Source of the DNA: an uncultured Porphyromonadaceae bacterium | GTDB lineage: Bacteria; Bacteroidota; Bacteroidia; Bacteroidales; Muribaculaceae | Reading direction: 5' to 3' | Length of the DNA: 64,000 nt | Assembly (NCBI GenBank): GCA_902495245.1 | Contig: CABUWI010000006.1 | Coordinates: 1-64,000 of the forward strand | Notes under the pieces: model-generated | Seen by the model: only the letters and a program-made list of their open reading frames with translations | What the model was told of the DNA's origin: nothing | Database searches by the model: none | Shown here: one piece after another, positions 9,540-18,902 of the stretch | Layout of the letters: the number at the start of each line of letters is the position of its first letter | Position numbering within the stretch: the stretch's first letter is position 1 | Made by a program: the position numbers and the translations under genes

Positions 9540-11492
9540 ATGAGCTATCTGAAATTCGATAGGAATCAGATGATGAATCTTGACCACGCTCTGACCAAAG
9601 AGATTATCAGGACCAATCAGACGGGAGCCTATCACTGCACCACGGTAGTCGACTGCAATACCCGCAAGCAACACGGCCTCCTGGTGATTCCCATTCCGGA
9701 ACTCGACCCGTCGGGGAGCTACGTAATGCTTTCCTCGCTCGACGAAACCGTAATTCAACACGGCGCTCCGTTCAATCTGGGGCTACACCGCTACAGCGGG
9801 GGCGTGTACAGTCCGAAAGGCCACAAGTATATCCGCGAGTTCGACTGCGAAAACGTGCCGCGCACAACCTATCGCGTCGGCGGCGTCGTGCTGACCAAGG
9901 AGAAAATTTTCATTTCAGACGAGAATCGAATTCTGATTCGCTACACGCTTGTCGAGGCCCACAGCGCCACGACCCTGCAGTTCCGCCCGTTCCTGGCGTT
10001 CCGCGAGGTCAACGCCCTGGTTCAGGCCAACGGAGTCATCAACACGGAGTGCAAAGAGGTGAACAACGGCATCAGCTGCTGCCTCTATGCCGGCTATCCC
10101 ACACTCTACATGCAGTTCTCGCGCAAGGCCGAATGGGTCAGCGAGCCGAACTGGTACAAAGGCATCGAATATGTCAAGGACATGGAGCGCGGAGTGCCCT
10201 ACACAGAAGACCAGTGGGTGCCGGGCTACTTCTCCATTCCCATCAAAAAGGGCGAAAGCATCATCTTTTCGGCCGGCATCAGCGAAGTGAACCCGCGCTC
10301 GCTGACAAAGATGTATGAAAAGGAAATTGCCGTGCGCACGCCCCGCAGCTCGTTCTACAACTGCCTGAAGAACTCGGCCAAGCAGTTCTACATGCGCTCG
10401 GGCGACAACGAATACATGCTCTCCGGCTATCCGTGGGGCAAGGTGCTGGCCCGCAACACCTACATGTCGCTGCCCGGCAACACCCTGGCCATTGACCACG
10501 TCGAAGACTTCGAAAAAATCATAGCCACGGCCAACCGTGCCCTGCTCCGCTTCATGGAAGAGGGGGTGCAGGACAAGATTATACAGGGCATCGACCAGCC
10601 CGACATTCCGATGTGGGCCCTGTGGTGCATACAGCAATATGCCAAGGCCGTGAGCGTTGAGCGCGCCCGCAAACTCTACACCGACTTCACCACCTCGGTG
10701 CTCGACTACATTCTCGACGGCAAACACCCCAACATTTTCGTCGACAAGCAGACGGGGCTGATTTCGTCGAACGGCGAACATCAGGCCGCCAGCTGGATGT
10801 ACTCGCAGTTCAACGGCCATCTGGTTGTGCCCCGCTCGGGCTATCTGGTCGAGAACAACGCGCTGATGTATAACGCGCTGATGTTCGGCGCCAACCTGCT
10901 CGAAGACAACGCCGACCTGGCGCCGACGCGCGAGCGCTGGCTGGCTCAGGCCGAGAAGATGAAACAGCCCTATGTCGACACCTTCCTGAACGACTTCGGA
11001 TATCTCTACGACTACGTAAACGGCCAGTATGCCGACCCGAGCGTCCGCCCCAACATGGCCATCGCAATCGGCATGGACTATTCGCCCCTTGACCGCCGCC
11101 AGCGCAAGAGCGTGCTCGATGTGGTTACGCGCGAGCTGCTCACCCCGAAAGGCCTGCGCACCCTCTCGCCCAAGAGCTACGGCTACCGCCCCTTCTATGT
11201 CGGCTCGCCCGAAGAGCGCGAACAGGCCATGCACAACGGCCCCTCGCGCCCCTGGCTCATCAGCTTCTATGCCGACGCCTACATCAAGGTGTTCGGCCTG
11301 AGCGGCGTCAGCTACATAGACCGCATGCTAATCGGCTTCGAAGACGAGATGAATCAGGGCTGCATCGGCTCGCTGAGCCAGATGTATGACGGCAACCCGC
11401 CCTTCCAGGGCCGCGGCACGATTTCTCACGCCACGAACATTGCCGGAGTGCTGCGCACCCTGCGCATGCTGAAAAAACTCAATCCGTTCTGA
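9540..11492 (+). CDS. Glycogen debranching enzyme (amylo-alpha-1,6-glucosidase type)
   Basis: Cleaves alpha-1,6 branch points of glycogen in the cytoplasm. The N-terminal beta domain (about residues 20-240, including HQYSGG-like RYSGGVYSPKGHKYIREF) and the C-terminal (alpha/alpha)6 barrel (QAASWMYSQFNG, VENNALMYNAL, MAIAIGMDYSPLD, HATNIAGVLR) match the archaeal/Bacteroidetes debranching family. There is no signal peptide. At 650 aa it is standard. It leads a three-gene cluster with a glycogen-synthase-like glycosyltransferase and a GH57 enzyme. Confidence 0.9.
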   Translation: MSYLKFDRNQMMNLDHALTKEIIRTNQTGAYHCTTVVDCNTRKQHGLLVIPIPELDPSGSYVMLSSLDETVIQHGAPFNLGLHRYSGGVYSPKGHKYIREFDCENVPRTTYRVGGVVLTKEKIFISDENRILIRYTLVEAHSATTLQFRPFLAFREVNALVQANGVINTECKEVNNGISCCLYAGYPTLYMQFSRKAEWVSEPNWYKGIEYVKDMERGVPYTEDQWVPGYFSIPIKKGESIIFSAGISEVNPRSLTKMYEKEIAVRTPRSSFYNCLKNSAKQFYMRSGDNEYMLSGYPWGKVLARNTYMSLPGNTLAIDHVEDFEKIIATANRALLRFMEEGVQDKIIQGIDQPDIPMWALWCIQQYAKAVSVERARKLYTDFTTSVLDYILDGKHPNIFVDKQTGLISSNGEHQAASWMYSQFNGHLVVPRSGYLVENNALMYNALMFGANLLEDNADLAPTRERWLAQAEKMKQPYVDTFLNDFGYLYDYVNGQYADPSVRPNMAIAIGMDYSPLDRRQRKSVLDVVTRELLTPKGLRTLSPKSYGYRPFYVGSPEEREQAMHNGPSRPWLISFYADAYIKVFGLSGVSYIDRMLIGFEDEMNQGCIGSLSQMYDGNPPFQGRGTISHATNIAGVLRTLRMLKKLNPF

Positions 11493-11539
11493 CACAACCC
11501 TAACCCATAATCAAGAAACAAACCACATCGAAGAAGCAC

Positions 11540-12802
11540 ATGAAAGCTCTAATGTTCGGATGGGAGTTTCCTCCCCACATCTTAGGCGGGTTAGGCACCG
11601 CCAGCTACGGCCTCACGCGGGGCATGTGGCAATGTGGCGACATGGACATCACTTTCGTCATTCCCCGTCCTCACGGCGATGAAGACCGCCATTTCGCAAA
11701 CATCATCGGCGCATCGCAGGTGCCCGTGGCCTGGCGCGACGTCTCGCGCGACTATGTCGAGCAGCGCATCGGCAACGTGATGAACCCCGACCTCTATTTT
11801 GCCCTGCGCGACCATATCTATGCCGACTTCAACTATATGCGCACCAACGACCTGGGCTGCATCGAGTTCTCGGGCCGCTATCCCGACAACCTGCTTGAGG
11901 AAATCAACAACTACTCCATCATGGCCGGCGTCGTGGCCCGCACCGTCGACTGCGACATTATCCACAGCCACGACTGGCTCACCTACCCCGCCGGCATTCA
12001 CGCCAAGCAGGTTACGGGCAAGCCGCTGGTGGTCCACGTCCACGCAACCGACTTCGACCGCTCGCGCGGCAACGTGAACCCCACCGTGTTCAACATCGAG
12101 CTCGACGGTTTTCACCACGCGGACCACATCATAACCGTCAGCAACCTGACGCGCAACACGGTCATTGAAAAATACGGCATCGACCCCTCCAAGGTAACCA
12201 CCGTCCACAACGCAGTTACCCCCCTCTCCGAGGAACTGCTGAACGTGCAGGTCAACAAACCGAAAGAAAAGGTTGTAACCTTCCTGGGCCGCATCACGAT
12301 GCAGAAAGGCCCCGAATACTTCGTCGAAGCCGCGGCCAAGGTGCTGCGCCTCGACAAGGACGTGCGCTTCGTCATGGCCGGCAGCGGCGACATGATGAAC
12401 AAGATGATTGACCTCGTGGCCGAGCGCGGCATCGCCGACCGTTTCCACTTCCCCGGTTTCCAGAAGGGCAAGCAGGTCTACGAAATGCTCAAGGCCAGCG
12501 ACGTCTACATCATGCCCTCCGTCTCCGAGCCCTTCGGCATCTCGCCCCTCGAGGCCATGCAGATGGGCGTCCCCTCGATTATCTCAAAGCAGAGCGGCTG
12601 CGCCGAAATCCTCACCAACGTCATCAAGACCGACTACTGGGACATCGACGCCATGGCCGACGCCATCTACGCCATCATAACCTATCCGGCAATGCACGCC
12701 CAGCTCAAGGAAGACGGCCTCAACGAGGTCAACCAGATTACCTGGGACAAGGCCGGACAGAAAGTCATCAACATTTACAAACAGCTGCTTAACCGCCAAT
12801 AA
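11540..12802 (+). CDS. Glycogen-synthase-like glycosyltransferase (GT4/GT5)
   Basis: Predicted to extend alpha-1,4-glucan from a nucleotide sugar. The N-terminus carries the synthase-type glycine loop (FGWEFPPHILGGLGTASYG). HSHDWLTYPA and HVHATDFDRSRG follow, and the C-terminal nucleotide-sugar domain has FLGRITMQKGPEYF and the E-x7-E motif SEPFGISPLEAMQMG. Its 420 aa is shorter than bacterial GlgA, in keeping with the GT4-like synthase found beside GH57 genes in Bacteroidetes. The donor sugar cannot be read from sequence. Confidence 0.87.
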   Translation: MKALMFGWEFPPHILGGLGTASYGLTRGMWQCGDMDITFVIPRPHGDEDRHFANIIGASQVPVAWRDVSRDYVEQRIGNVMNPDLYFALRDHIYADFNYMRTNDLGCIEFSGRYPDNLLEEINNYSIMAGVVARTVDCDIIHSHDWLTYPAGIHAKQVTGKPLVVHVHATDFDRSRGNVNPTVFNIELDGFHHADHIITVSNLTRNTVIEKYGIDPSKVTTVHNAVTPLSEELLNVQVNKPKEKVVTFLGRITMQKGPEYFVEAAAKVLRLDKDVRFVMAGSGDMMNKMIDLVAERGIADRFHFPGFQKGKQVYEMLKASDVYIMPSVSEPFGISPLEAMQMGVPSIISKQSGCAEILTNVIKTDYWDIDAMADAIYAIITYPAMHAQLKEDGLNEVNQITWDKAGQKVINIYKQLLNRQ

Positions 12803-12820
12803 AAAAACCAGCTCAACGAT

Positions 12821-14350
12821 ATGAAAGCCATAAATTTCATTTTTCAGATTCATCAGCCCTACAGGCTCAAACGATATCGCTTCTTCGACATTGGCAACGA
12901 CCACTACTACTATGACGATTTCGCCAACGATGACATTCTGACCCACATTGCCCAGCGCAGCTACATTCCCGCCTGCGAAACCCTGCTGCGCATGATTCAG
13001 GACACCAAGGGCAAATTCCGCTGCGCAATCGCCATCTCGGGCGACGCCCTCGAGCAGTGCGAGCAATATGCCCCCGAACTGATTGACCTGCTGAAAAAGC
13101 TGGCCGACACCGGCAAGGTTGAATTCCTCGGCGCCCCCTACGCCAACTCGCTCGCCTCGCTGGCCGATGCCGACGAGTTTGCCGACCAGGTGAAGCAGCA
13201 CCGCGCAAAAATCGAAGCCCTCTTCGGCCAGACACCCAAAGTGTTGCGCAACACCGAGCTGATCTATTCCGACGAAATGGCTCCCCTCTTCGTCGAACTC
13301 GGCTTCAAAGGCGTCGTAACCGAAGGCGCGAAACACATTCTCGGCTGGAAGTCGCCCGACTACGTCTACAGCGCCGCCTCAGCCCCCAAGCTCAAGCTGC
13401 TGCTCAACAACTCGAAGCTGGCCGACGACATTGCCCGCCGATTCTCCGACACCAACTGGGACTCCTATCCCCTCACGGCCGACAAATACATGGACTGGAT
13501 TGCCTCCACGCCTCCCGAAGAGCAGATCATCAACCTCTGCATGAACCTCGAAACCTTCGGCGAACTCCACCCGCGCGAAACCGGCATCTTCCAGTTCCTC
13601 GAAGCGCTGCCCCGCTTCGCCGCCGAACGCGGCATCGACTTCTGGACGCCCTCCGAGGCCGTTTCGAAGCTCAAAGCCGTTGACACCCTCTCGATTGGCC
13701 ACCCCGTTTCGGCAGTCGACGACGGTCGCGACGTCAGCGCGTGGCTCGGCAACCGCCTGCAGAACGAGGCCTTCCAGAAGCTCTACAGCGTCGCCGAACG
13801 CGTGCGCCTCTGCGATGACCGCCGCCTCAAAATGGACTGGATTTACCTCCAGGGCTCCGACCACTTCTACTACATGTCGACCAAGGCATTCGGCGACGGC
13901 GCCGCTGCCGCCAACTTCTCGCCCTACGGCTCGCCCTACGAAGCCTTCACCAACTACATGAACGTGCTGGCCGACTTCATTGTGCGCGTCGAAGAGCAAT
14001 ACCCCATGTCGATTGAAAACGAAGAACTCAACTCGTTGCTCACCACCATTCGCAACCAGGCCACCGAACTCGAAACCCTGACCAAAGAAAACGAATCGCT
14101 GCGCCGCAGCCTCGAACAGTTCAACGTGGAGCACAACCTGCGCACAGGCGCCGAAATTCCCGCACCCGCCGCCAAACCCGCGCTCGAGAAAAAAGCCGCC
14201 CCGGCCAAAAAGACTGCCGAAAAGAAACCCGCAGCCCCCAAGAAGCCCGCAGCAAAAAAAGCAGCTGAAAAGCCTGCCGAAAAAGCTCCCGCAAAGCCCA
14301 AGACCAAAGCCGAAAAACTCGCCAAGGTCGAAAAAGCCCTCAAAAAGTAA
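12821..14350 (+). CDS. GH57 alpha-amylase/glucanotransferase with Lys/Ala-rich tail
   Basis: Alpha-1,4-glucan hydrolase or transferase of family 57. The N-terminal family mark IHQPYRL begins near residue 9. The region around RNTELIYSDEMAP carries the likely catalytic Glu. No signal peptide is present, so it is cytoplasmic and completes the glycogen cluster. After a short coiled coil (about residues 400-440) the last 65 residues are nearly all K, A, P and E in repeated AAKP/AEKPA-type units, like a histone-H1-type tail. That tail is not part of the GH57 fold. Confidence 0.88.
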   Translation: MKAINFIFQIHQPYRLKRYRFFDIGNDHYYYDDFANDDILTHIAQRSYIPACETLLRMIQDTKGKFRCAIAISGDALEQCEQYAPELIDLLKKLADTGKVEFLGAPYANSLASLADADEFADQVKQHRAKIEALFGQTPKVLRNTELIYSDEMAPLFVELGFKGVVTEGAKHILGWKSPDYVYSAASAPKLKLLLNNSKLADDIARRFSDTNWDSYPLTADKYMDWIASTPPEEQIINLCMNLETFGELHPRETGIFQFLEALPRFAAERGIDFWTPSEAVSKLKAVDTLSIGHPVSAVDDGRDVSAWLGNRLQNEAFQKLYSVAERVRLCDDRRLKMDWIYLQGSDHFYYMSTKAFGDGAAAANFSPYGSPYEAFTNYMNVLADFIVRVEEQYPMSIENEELNSLLTTIRNQATELETLTKENESLRRSLEQFNVEHNLRTGAEIPAPAAKPALEKKAAPAKKTAEKKPAAPKKPAAKKAAEKPAEKAPAKPKTKAEKLAKVEKALKK

Positions 14351-14370
14351 CCCACCTGACCCAACCCCCT

Positions 14371-14406
14371 ACGCCGGAGGCGCCCCGCGCCCCCGGCGTT
14401 ATTTTT
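14371..14406 (+). terminator. Rho-independent terminator of the glycogen cluster
   Basis: ACGCCGG (14371-14377) pairs with CCGGCGT (14393-14399), a GC-rich 7-bp stem followed by TATTTTT. It is 20 bases past the GH57 stop. Confidence 0.75.
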
Positions 14407-14431
14407 ACGCGCAAATATCATCTGCAACAAA

Positions 14432-14541
14432 ATTGCCCGCAGGGCATATTCTTTACGTTAACCCCGCCATGCCGCGAATGAAATGAGCGACTTGGCGGGG
14501 TTGCCACACCCGTCCCCCGACGTTGCCCGCAGGGCATCGTC
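14432..14541 (+). repeat. Dispersed repeat element, copy 1
   Basis: Begins ATTGCCCGCAGGGCAT, passes through CTTTACGTTAACCC, and ends with a second GCCCGCAGGGCATCGTC. An inverted-orientation homologue lies at 26183-26284. Both copies share the two GCAGGGCAT boxes and the CTTTACGTTAACCC core, while the middle diverges. There is no ORF. Confidence 0.7.
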
Positions 14542-14547
14542 AACAAG

Positions 14548-15759
14548 TCAGAGGGCGATTTTGAGGAAGTCGCGGAGGCGGAGGTGGTGAATGCCCGGGT
14601 AGCGGCCTATCTCGCCTCCGACGGGGTCCATCGACACGACATATTTCGGATAGTTGTCTTTTATCGCGGCAAGATTGCCGAACTCGCGGTCTATGGTTTC
14701 GTCAGACGCAAGCAGGTATGCGACCTGCACATAAAAGGTCTTGCCTCCCTTGGTCGCTACAAAGTCGATTTCGCCGGCACGGAGAATGCCGACGTTGACG
14801 GCAAAGCCTTGTGCTAACAGGTGGAGATAAACAACATTCTCCATTACTTTTTCGATACTGCTGCGCATGTTGAATCCACAGAGATAATTGCGCAGTCCGT
14901 GGTCTGAAAAATAATATTTACCAATCAGCTCGAACAGTTTTTTGCCATGAATGTCATATCGGGTAACAGAATTGATGATAAGCGCTTTGCACAGATGTTC
15001 AACATAGGCGGCAGTGGTCGTCTCGGACAACTGTTCACCTTGCGATTTCATGAACCGGACAATGCTGCTGACCGAAATGAGTTTTCCGATGTTGTCGGCG
15101 ATGAATTTAGAGAGATTTTCGATAAAAGGTACATTTCGGATTTTCTCGCGCGTTATGACATCACGCATCATTATGGTGTTATAGACCCCCTGCAGATAGT
15201 CTCTGACCTGGACTTCGTCGTTTATGTCATAGAGTCGCAGACCCGGCAAGCCGCCAACCCTCAGATAGTCAAGAAGAGCCTCGTCTGAATCTGTCATTCC
15301 GTGAAATTCAAGAAATTCAAGGTAGCTCAGACTGTAAACGGGAATCTCTATGTAACGTCCGGCCAGCCGCGTGCTCAACTCGGAAGAGAAGATATAGGCA
15401 TTGCTGCCGGTGGCCACAATCTGACAACGCTCTTCGGCCTGAAGGCTGCGAAGCGCATCTTCATAGCCCTCAATGTCCTGTACTTCGTCAATCAACAGAT
15501 AGTTCTCGCCTCCGACCGCAAACTTCGGGACGACTTCGTCGTAAAGACTCTTGGCATCAGTTATATTGCTGAACTCAAGAAGCTCCTTGTTGATATACAC
15601 AACGCTTGCAGACGGCTTGTTTTCTTCAAGCCAGCTACGCAACTGACGGAGCATAAAACTCTTGCCGACACGACGCTGACCGACGAGTATAATCATCATG
15701 CCTCGGTTCAGATGGGACGTGATGTGCGAAAGGTAGCTTTTGCGAACTATAATATCCAT
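14548..15759 (-). CDS. AAA ATPase with DUF4143 domain
   Basis: A member of the large Bacteroidales ATPase family with an N-terminal AAA module and a C-terminal DUF4143/nuclease-like domain; its function is poorly known. Walker A is LVGQRRVGKSFML near residue 25, and Walker B is NYLLIDEVQDI. Near the C-terminus GEIDFVATKGGKTFYVQVAY reads as a PD-(D/E)XK-type core (E..D...Q). I set the start at ATG 15759 (MDIIVRK) because upstream starts overlap the -7 box at 15782-15775. The leader is only a few bases long. Directly upstream is a three-unit 40-bp repeat. Confidence 0.85.
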   Translation of the reverse strand: MDIIVRKSYLSHITSHLNRGMMIILVGQRRVGKSFMLRQLRSWLEENKPSASVVYINKELLEFSNITDAKSLYDEVVPKFAVGGENYLLIDEVQDIEGYEDALRSLQAEERCQIVATGSNAYIFSSELSTRLAGRYIEIPVYSLSYLEFLEFHGMTDSDEALLDYLRVGGLPGLRLYDINDEVQVRDYLQGVYNTIMMRDVITREKIRNVPFIENLSKFIADNIGKLISVSSIVRFMKSQGEQLSETTTAAYVEHLCKALIINSVTRYDIHGKKLFELIGKYYFSDHGLRNYLCGFNMRSSIEKVMENVVYLHLLAQGFAVNVGILRAGEIDFVATKGGKTFYVQVAYLLASDETIDREFGNLAAIKDNYPKYVVSMDPVGGEIGRYPGIHHLRLRDFLKIAL

Positions 15760-15770
15760 AATCATATTTT

Positions 15771-15880
15771 TCTGCAAATTTACTAATTTATACTATAAGA
15801 AACAACAATTTTTGCAAATTCACCCATTTATAATTCAGAAAATCGACAAAATTGCAAATTCTCCCACTTATAATTCAGAA
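15771..15880 (-). repeat. Three tandem 40-bp units overlapping the ATPase promoter
   Basis: Units begin at 15771, 15811 and 15851 with an exact 40-bp period. Each carries plus-strand TTGCAAATT or TCTGCAAATT followed about 13 bases later by TTATA. On the minus strand each unit therefore shows AATTTGCA, the heart of a -7 box. Only the unit nearest the gene (TAAATTTG, 15782-15775) matches TAnnTTTG fully; the others read TGAATTTG and AGAATTTG. Confidence 0.75.
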
Positions 15881-15925
15881 ATTCAACAAAATTTGGGGTT
15901 TTGCGTCTGATTGGGATTTTTTCGC

Positions 15926-15933
15926 TAATTTTG
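15926..15933 (+). promoter_or_regulatory. -7 box of the MFS transporter gene
   Basis: TAATTTTG lies 22 bases before the ATG at 15956. An upstream TTTG (15900-15903) is at 22 nt, slightly long for a -33 element. Confidence 0.5.
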
Positions 15934-15955
15934 CGGGCTGAAATTTGAATTTGTT

Positions 15956-17113
15956 ATGAAAAAGTCTTTGTTATCGCTTGCGCTCGGAACTTTCGCGCTG
16001 GGCATCGCCGAGTTCGGCATGATGGGAATTCTGAACGACATTGCCCGCGACACGGGCATCAGCATCGTGCAGGCCGGCCATCTGATTTCGGCCTATGCTA
16101 CAGGCGTGGCCGTCGGCGCGCCGGGATTGATTTTGTTGCGCAGGCTGCCGCTGCGACGGCTGATGTTGCTGCTGGCGGCGGTCATCGCGCTGGGCAACGC
16201 CATGGTGGCCGCCGCTCCGGGCTACGCCACCCTGCTCTGCGCGCGCTTCATCGCCGGCCTGCCCCACGGGGCGTTTTTCGGCGCGGGTGCCATCGTGTGT
16301 TCCCGTCTGGCCGACAAGGGCAAGGGCGCGTCGGCCGTGGCCGTGTTGGTGGGCGGCATGACCGTGGCCAACCTCGTCGGCGTGCCCTGCTTTACGTTCC
16401 TGTGCAACGCCGTGTCGTGGCGCCTGCCGTTCGCGCTGGTGGCCCTCTGCGGCGCCGCGACGTTCGCTGCCGTCAGGGCGTGGGTGCCGCGGCTCGACGC
16501 GCTGCCCGACACCGGGCTCAAGGGCCAGTTCCGCTTCCTGCGTGCGCCCGAGCCGTGGCTCATCTATGCCGGCGTGTTCTTCGGCCAGGCGTCGGTCTAC
16601 TGCTGGCTGAGCTATATCTCGCCCATCATGACGCGCGTGGCCGGATTTCCCGAAGCCACGATGACGGGCATCATGGTCATTGTCGGCGCCGGCATGGTGG
16701 TGGGCAACTACCTGTCGGGGCGCCTGGCAGACCGCCACCCCGCGGCGCTCGTAACGGCCGCAATCGCGGCGATTGCCGTCGTGGTCATGCCGGCAATCTA
16801 TCTGCTGGCGCCGCTGAAGCTGCCCTCGCTCGTGCTGGCGTTCGTTGCGCCGGCGCTGCTGTTCGGCCTGGGCGGTCCGCTGCAGTATCTGATTGTCGGC
16901 TATGCGCGCGGCGGCGAGATGCTGGGCGGCGCGGGCATCCAGATTGCCTTCAACGTCTCCAACGCCGTGGCGGCCGCACTGGGCGGCGCGGCAATCCGCG
17001 CCGGGCTGGGGCTGGCGTCGCCGGCGCTCGTGGGCGCGCCGTGTGCCCTCGTGGGCGCTGCGGCTCTCTTCACTCTCTACCGCCGCGAAACCCGCCGAGC
17101 TCATAATTTTTAA
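15956..17113 (+). CDS. MFS transporter, DHA1/AraJ-like
   Basis: A 385-aa inner-membrane protein with about twelve hydrophobic segments and no large soluble domain. Motif GIAEFGMMGIL in the first helix and ARFIAGLPHGAFFGAG in the fourth and fifth are characteristic of AraJ/YdhP-like drug:H+ or sugar efflux carriers of the major facilitator superfamily. The body is very GC-rich while its upstream region is AT-rich. The substrate is unknown. Its stop is followed by the AT-rich leader of glnS. Confidence 0.87.
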   Translation: MKKSLLSLALGTFALGIAEFGMMGILNDIARDTGISIVQAGHLISAYATGVAVGAPGLILLRRLPLRRLMLLLAAVIALGNAMVAAAPGYATLLCARFIAGLPHGAFFGAGAIVCSRLADKGKGASAVAVLVGGMTVANLVGVPCFTFLCNAVSWRLPFALVALCGAATFAAVRAWVPRLDALPDTGLKGQFRFLRAPEPWLIYAGVFFGQASVYCWLSYISPIMTRVAGFPEATMTGIMVIVGAGMVVGNYLSGRLADRHPAALVTAAIAAIAVVVMPAIYLLAPLKLPSLVLAFVAPALLFGLGGPLQYLIVGYARGGEMLGGAGIQIAFNVSNAVAAALGGAAIRAGLGLASPALVGAPCALVGAAALFTLYRRETRRAHNF

Positions 17114-17147
17114 TTCTTAATTCTTACCTCTTAATTCTTAATTTTTT
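17103..17147 (+). repeat. AT-rich TTAATTCTTAATT repeat before glnS
   Basis: Tandem variants of TTAATTCTTAATT and TTCTTACC occupy the gap before the glnS -7 box. The same kind of tract occurs before the beta-galactosidase gene (27188-27228). It could be an AT-rich upstream activating sequence. Confidence 0.5.
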
Positions 17148-17149
17148 CG

Positions 17150-17157
17150 TAACTTTG
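17150..17157 (+). promoter_or_regulatory. -7 box of the glnS operon
   Basis: TAACTTTG, a perfect TAnnTTTG match, 23 bases before the glnS ATG. No clear TTG lies at -33. The AT-rich tract just upstream may compensate. Confidence 0.6.
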
Positions 17158-17180
17158 CAGTTAAAATTAACAACGAAACT

Positions 17181-18902
17181 ATGAGCGAAACCATCAAGAA
17201 CGAGGAAATGACCAACGAGGGCGGCGAACGCGGCCTCAACTTCGTGGAGCAAATCGTATATAACGACCTGAAAGAGGGCAAGAACGGCGGGCGCCTGAAC
17301 ACGCGCTTCCCACCCGAGCCGAACGGCTATCTGCACATCGGCCACGCAAAGGCAATCTGCATGGACTTCGGTGTGGCCGAGAAGTTCGGCGGCACGTGCA
17401 ACCTGCGCTTCGACGACACCAACCCGGTGAAGGAAGACACGGAATATGTCGACGCTATCCGCGAGGATATTCACTGGCTCGGATTCGACTGGGGCGACCG
17501 CGAATATTACGCCTCCGACTATTTCCCGAAGCTGTTTGACCTGGCCGTGCGCATGATCAAGGAGGGCAAGGCCTACGTCGACGACCAGACCAGCGAGCAG
17601 ATTGCCGCCCAGAAGGGCACGCCGACCACCCCGGGTCAGAATTCGCCATATCGCGACCGCACCCCGGAAGAGAACCTTGACCTGTTCATGCGCATGAACG
17701 CCGGCGAGTTTCCCGACGGCGCGCGAGTGCTCCGCGCCAAGCTCGACATGGCGTCGGACAACATGCACTTCCGCGACCCCATCATGTATCGCATCATCAC
17801 GAAATATCCCCACCACCGCACGGGCACGACGTGGAAGGTCTATCCCATGTATGACTTCGCCCACGGCCAGAGCGACTTCTTCGAGGGCGTAACCCACTCA
17901 ATCTGCACGCTTGAGTTCGTGCCCCACCGCCCGCTCTACGACCGCTTCGTGCAGGAGCTGGCTCAGGGCGGCAACTACTGCCCGCGCCAGATTGAGTTCA
18001 ACCGCCTGAACCTGACCTACACCGTCATGTCGAAGCGCAAGCTGCTGCAGCTGGTTCAGGAAGGCCTCGTGGCCGGCTGGGACGACCCCCGCATGCCAAC
18101 CATCTCGGGCATGCGCCGCCGCGGCTACACCCCCGAAAGCATCAGAAACTTCATCGACACCATCGGCTACACCAAATACGAGGCGCTCAACTCCGTTTCG
18201 CTGCTTGAACACGCCGTGCGCGACGACCTCAACCGCCGCGCAACGCGCGTCATGGCCGTCATGAACCCCGTGAAGCTGGTAATCACCAACTATCCCGAGG
18301 GCAAGGTCGAGGAGGTGCAGATGGAGAACAACCCCGAAAATCCCGCCGAGGGCACGCACTCCATGCCGTTCAGCCGCGAAATCTACATCGAGCGCGAAGA
18401 CTTCATGGAGAATCCGCCCAAAAAGTTCTTCCGTCTGGCTCCGGGCAACGAAGTGCGCCTGAAGGGTGCATATATCATCAAGTGTGAGGACGTGGTGAAA
18501 GACGCCGACGGCAACATCACCGAAATCCGCTGCACCTACGACCCCGAGACGCTGAGCGGCATGCCCGGCTCTATGCGCAAGGTCAAGGGCACGCTCCACT
18601 GGGTCAGCGTGGCCCACGCCGTCGACGCCGAGGCGCGCCTCTACGATCGCCTCTTCGCCGTCGAAAACCCTGCGGCCGAAACCGAGAAAGACTTCCGCGA
18701 ACTGCTCAACCCCGACTCGCTGAAAGTGGTCGAGGGCATCAAAATCGAGCCGTTCCTGGCCGAGCAGGCCAAGCCCGGCGCCAAGTTCCAGTTCCAGCGC
18801 ATCGGCTATTTCACCCCCGACAAGGACTCAACCCCCGGCCGCCTCATCTTCAACCGCACCATCGGCCTTAAAGACAGCTGGGAGAAAGAACAGAAAAAAT
18901 GA
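17181..18902 (+). CDS. glnS: Glutaminyl-tRNA synthetase
   Basis: Class I synthetase that charges tRNA-Gln. [15 protein letters not shown] (HIGH motif) lies near residue 45, and VMSKRKL (KMSKS-type motif) lies in the middle. The catalytic domain is followed by the two beta-barrel anticodon-binding domains typical of GlnRS, and 573 aa fits. The presence of GlnRS means this organism can charge Gln directly. It leads a seven-gene operon, and the TPR gene overlaps its stop by 4 bases (ATGA). Confidence 0.95.
   Translation: MSETIKNEEMTNEGGERGLNFVEQIVYNDLKEGKNGGRLNTRFPPEPNGYLHIGHAKAICMDFGVAEKFGGTCNLRFDDTNPVKEDTEYVDAIREDIHWLGFDWGDREYYASDYFPKLFDLAVRMIKEGKAYVDDQTSEQIAAQKGTPTTPGQNSPYRDRTPEENLDLFMRMNAGEFPDGARVLRAKLDMASDNMHFRDPIMYRIITKYPHHRTGTTWKVYPMYDFAHGQSDFFEGVTHSICTLEFVPHRPLYDRFVQELAQGGNYCPRQIEFNRLNLTYTVMSKRKLLQLVQEGLVAGWDDPRMPTISGMRRRGYTPESIRNFIDTIGYTKYEALNSVSLLEHAVRDDLNRRATRVMAVMNPVKLVITNYPEGKVEEVQMENNPENPAEGTHSMPFSREIYIEREDFMENPPKKFFRLAPGNEVRLKGAYIIKCEDVVKDADGNITEIRCTYDPETLSGMPGSMRKVKGTLHWVSVAHAVDAEARLYDRLFAVENPAAETEKDFRELLNPDSLKVVEGIKIEPFLAEQAKPGAKFQFQRIGYFTPDKDSTPGRLIFNRTIGLKDSWEKEQKK

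Noticed and set aside
9915..11234. Long minus-strand open frame opposite the debranching enzyme (439 codons), and similar long antisense frames opposite many GC-rich genes (for example 27807-29351, 22548-23954).
   Set aside because: They arise from GC-rich codon bias in the true genes, have low-complexity His/Val/Gly-rich translations and no start context.
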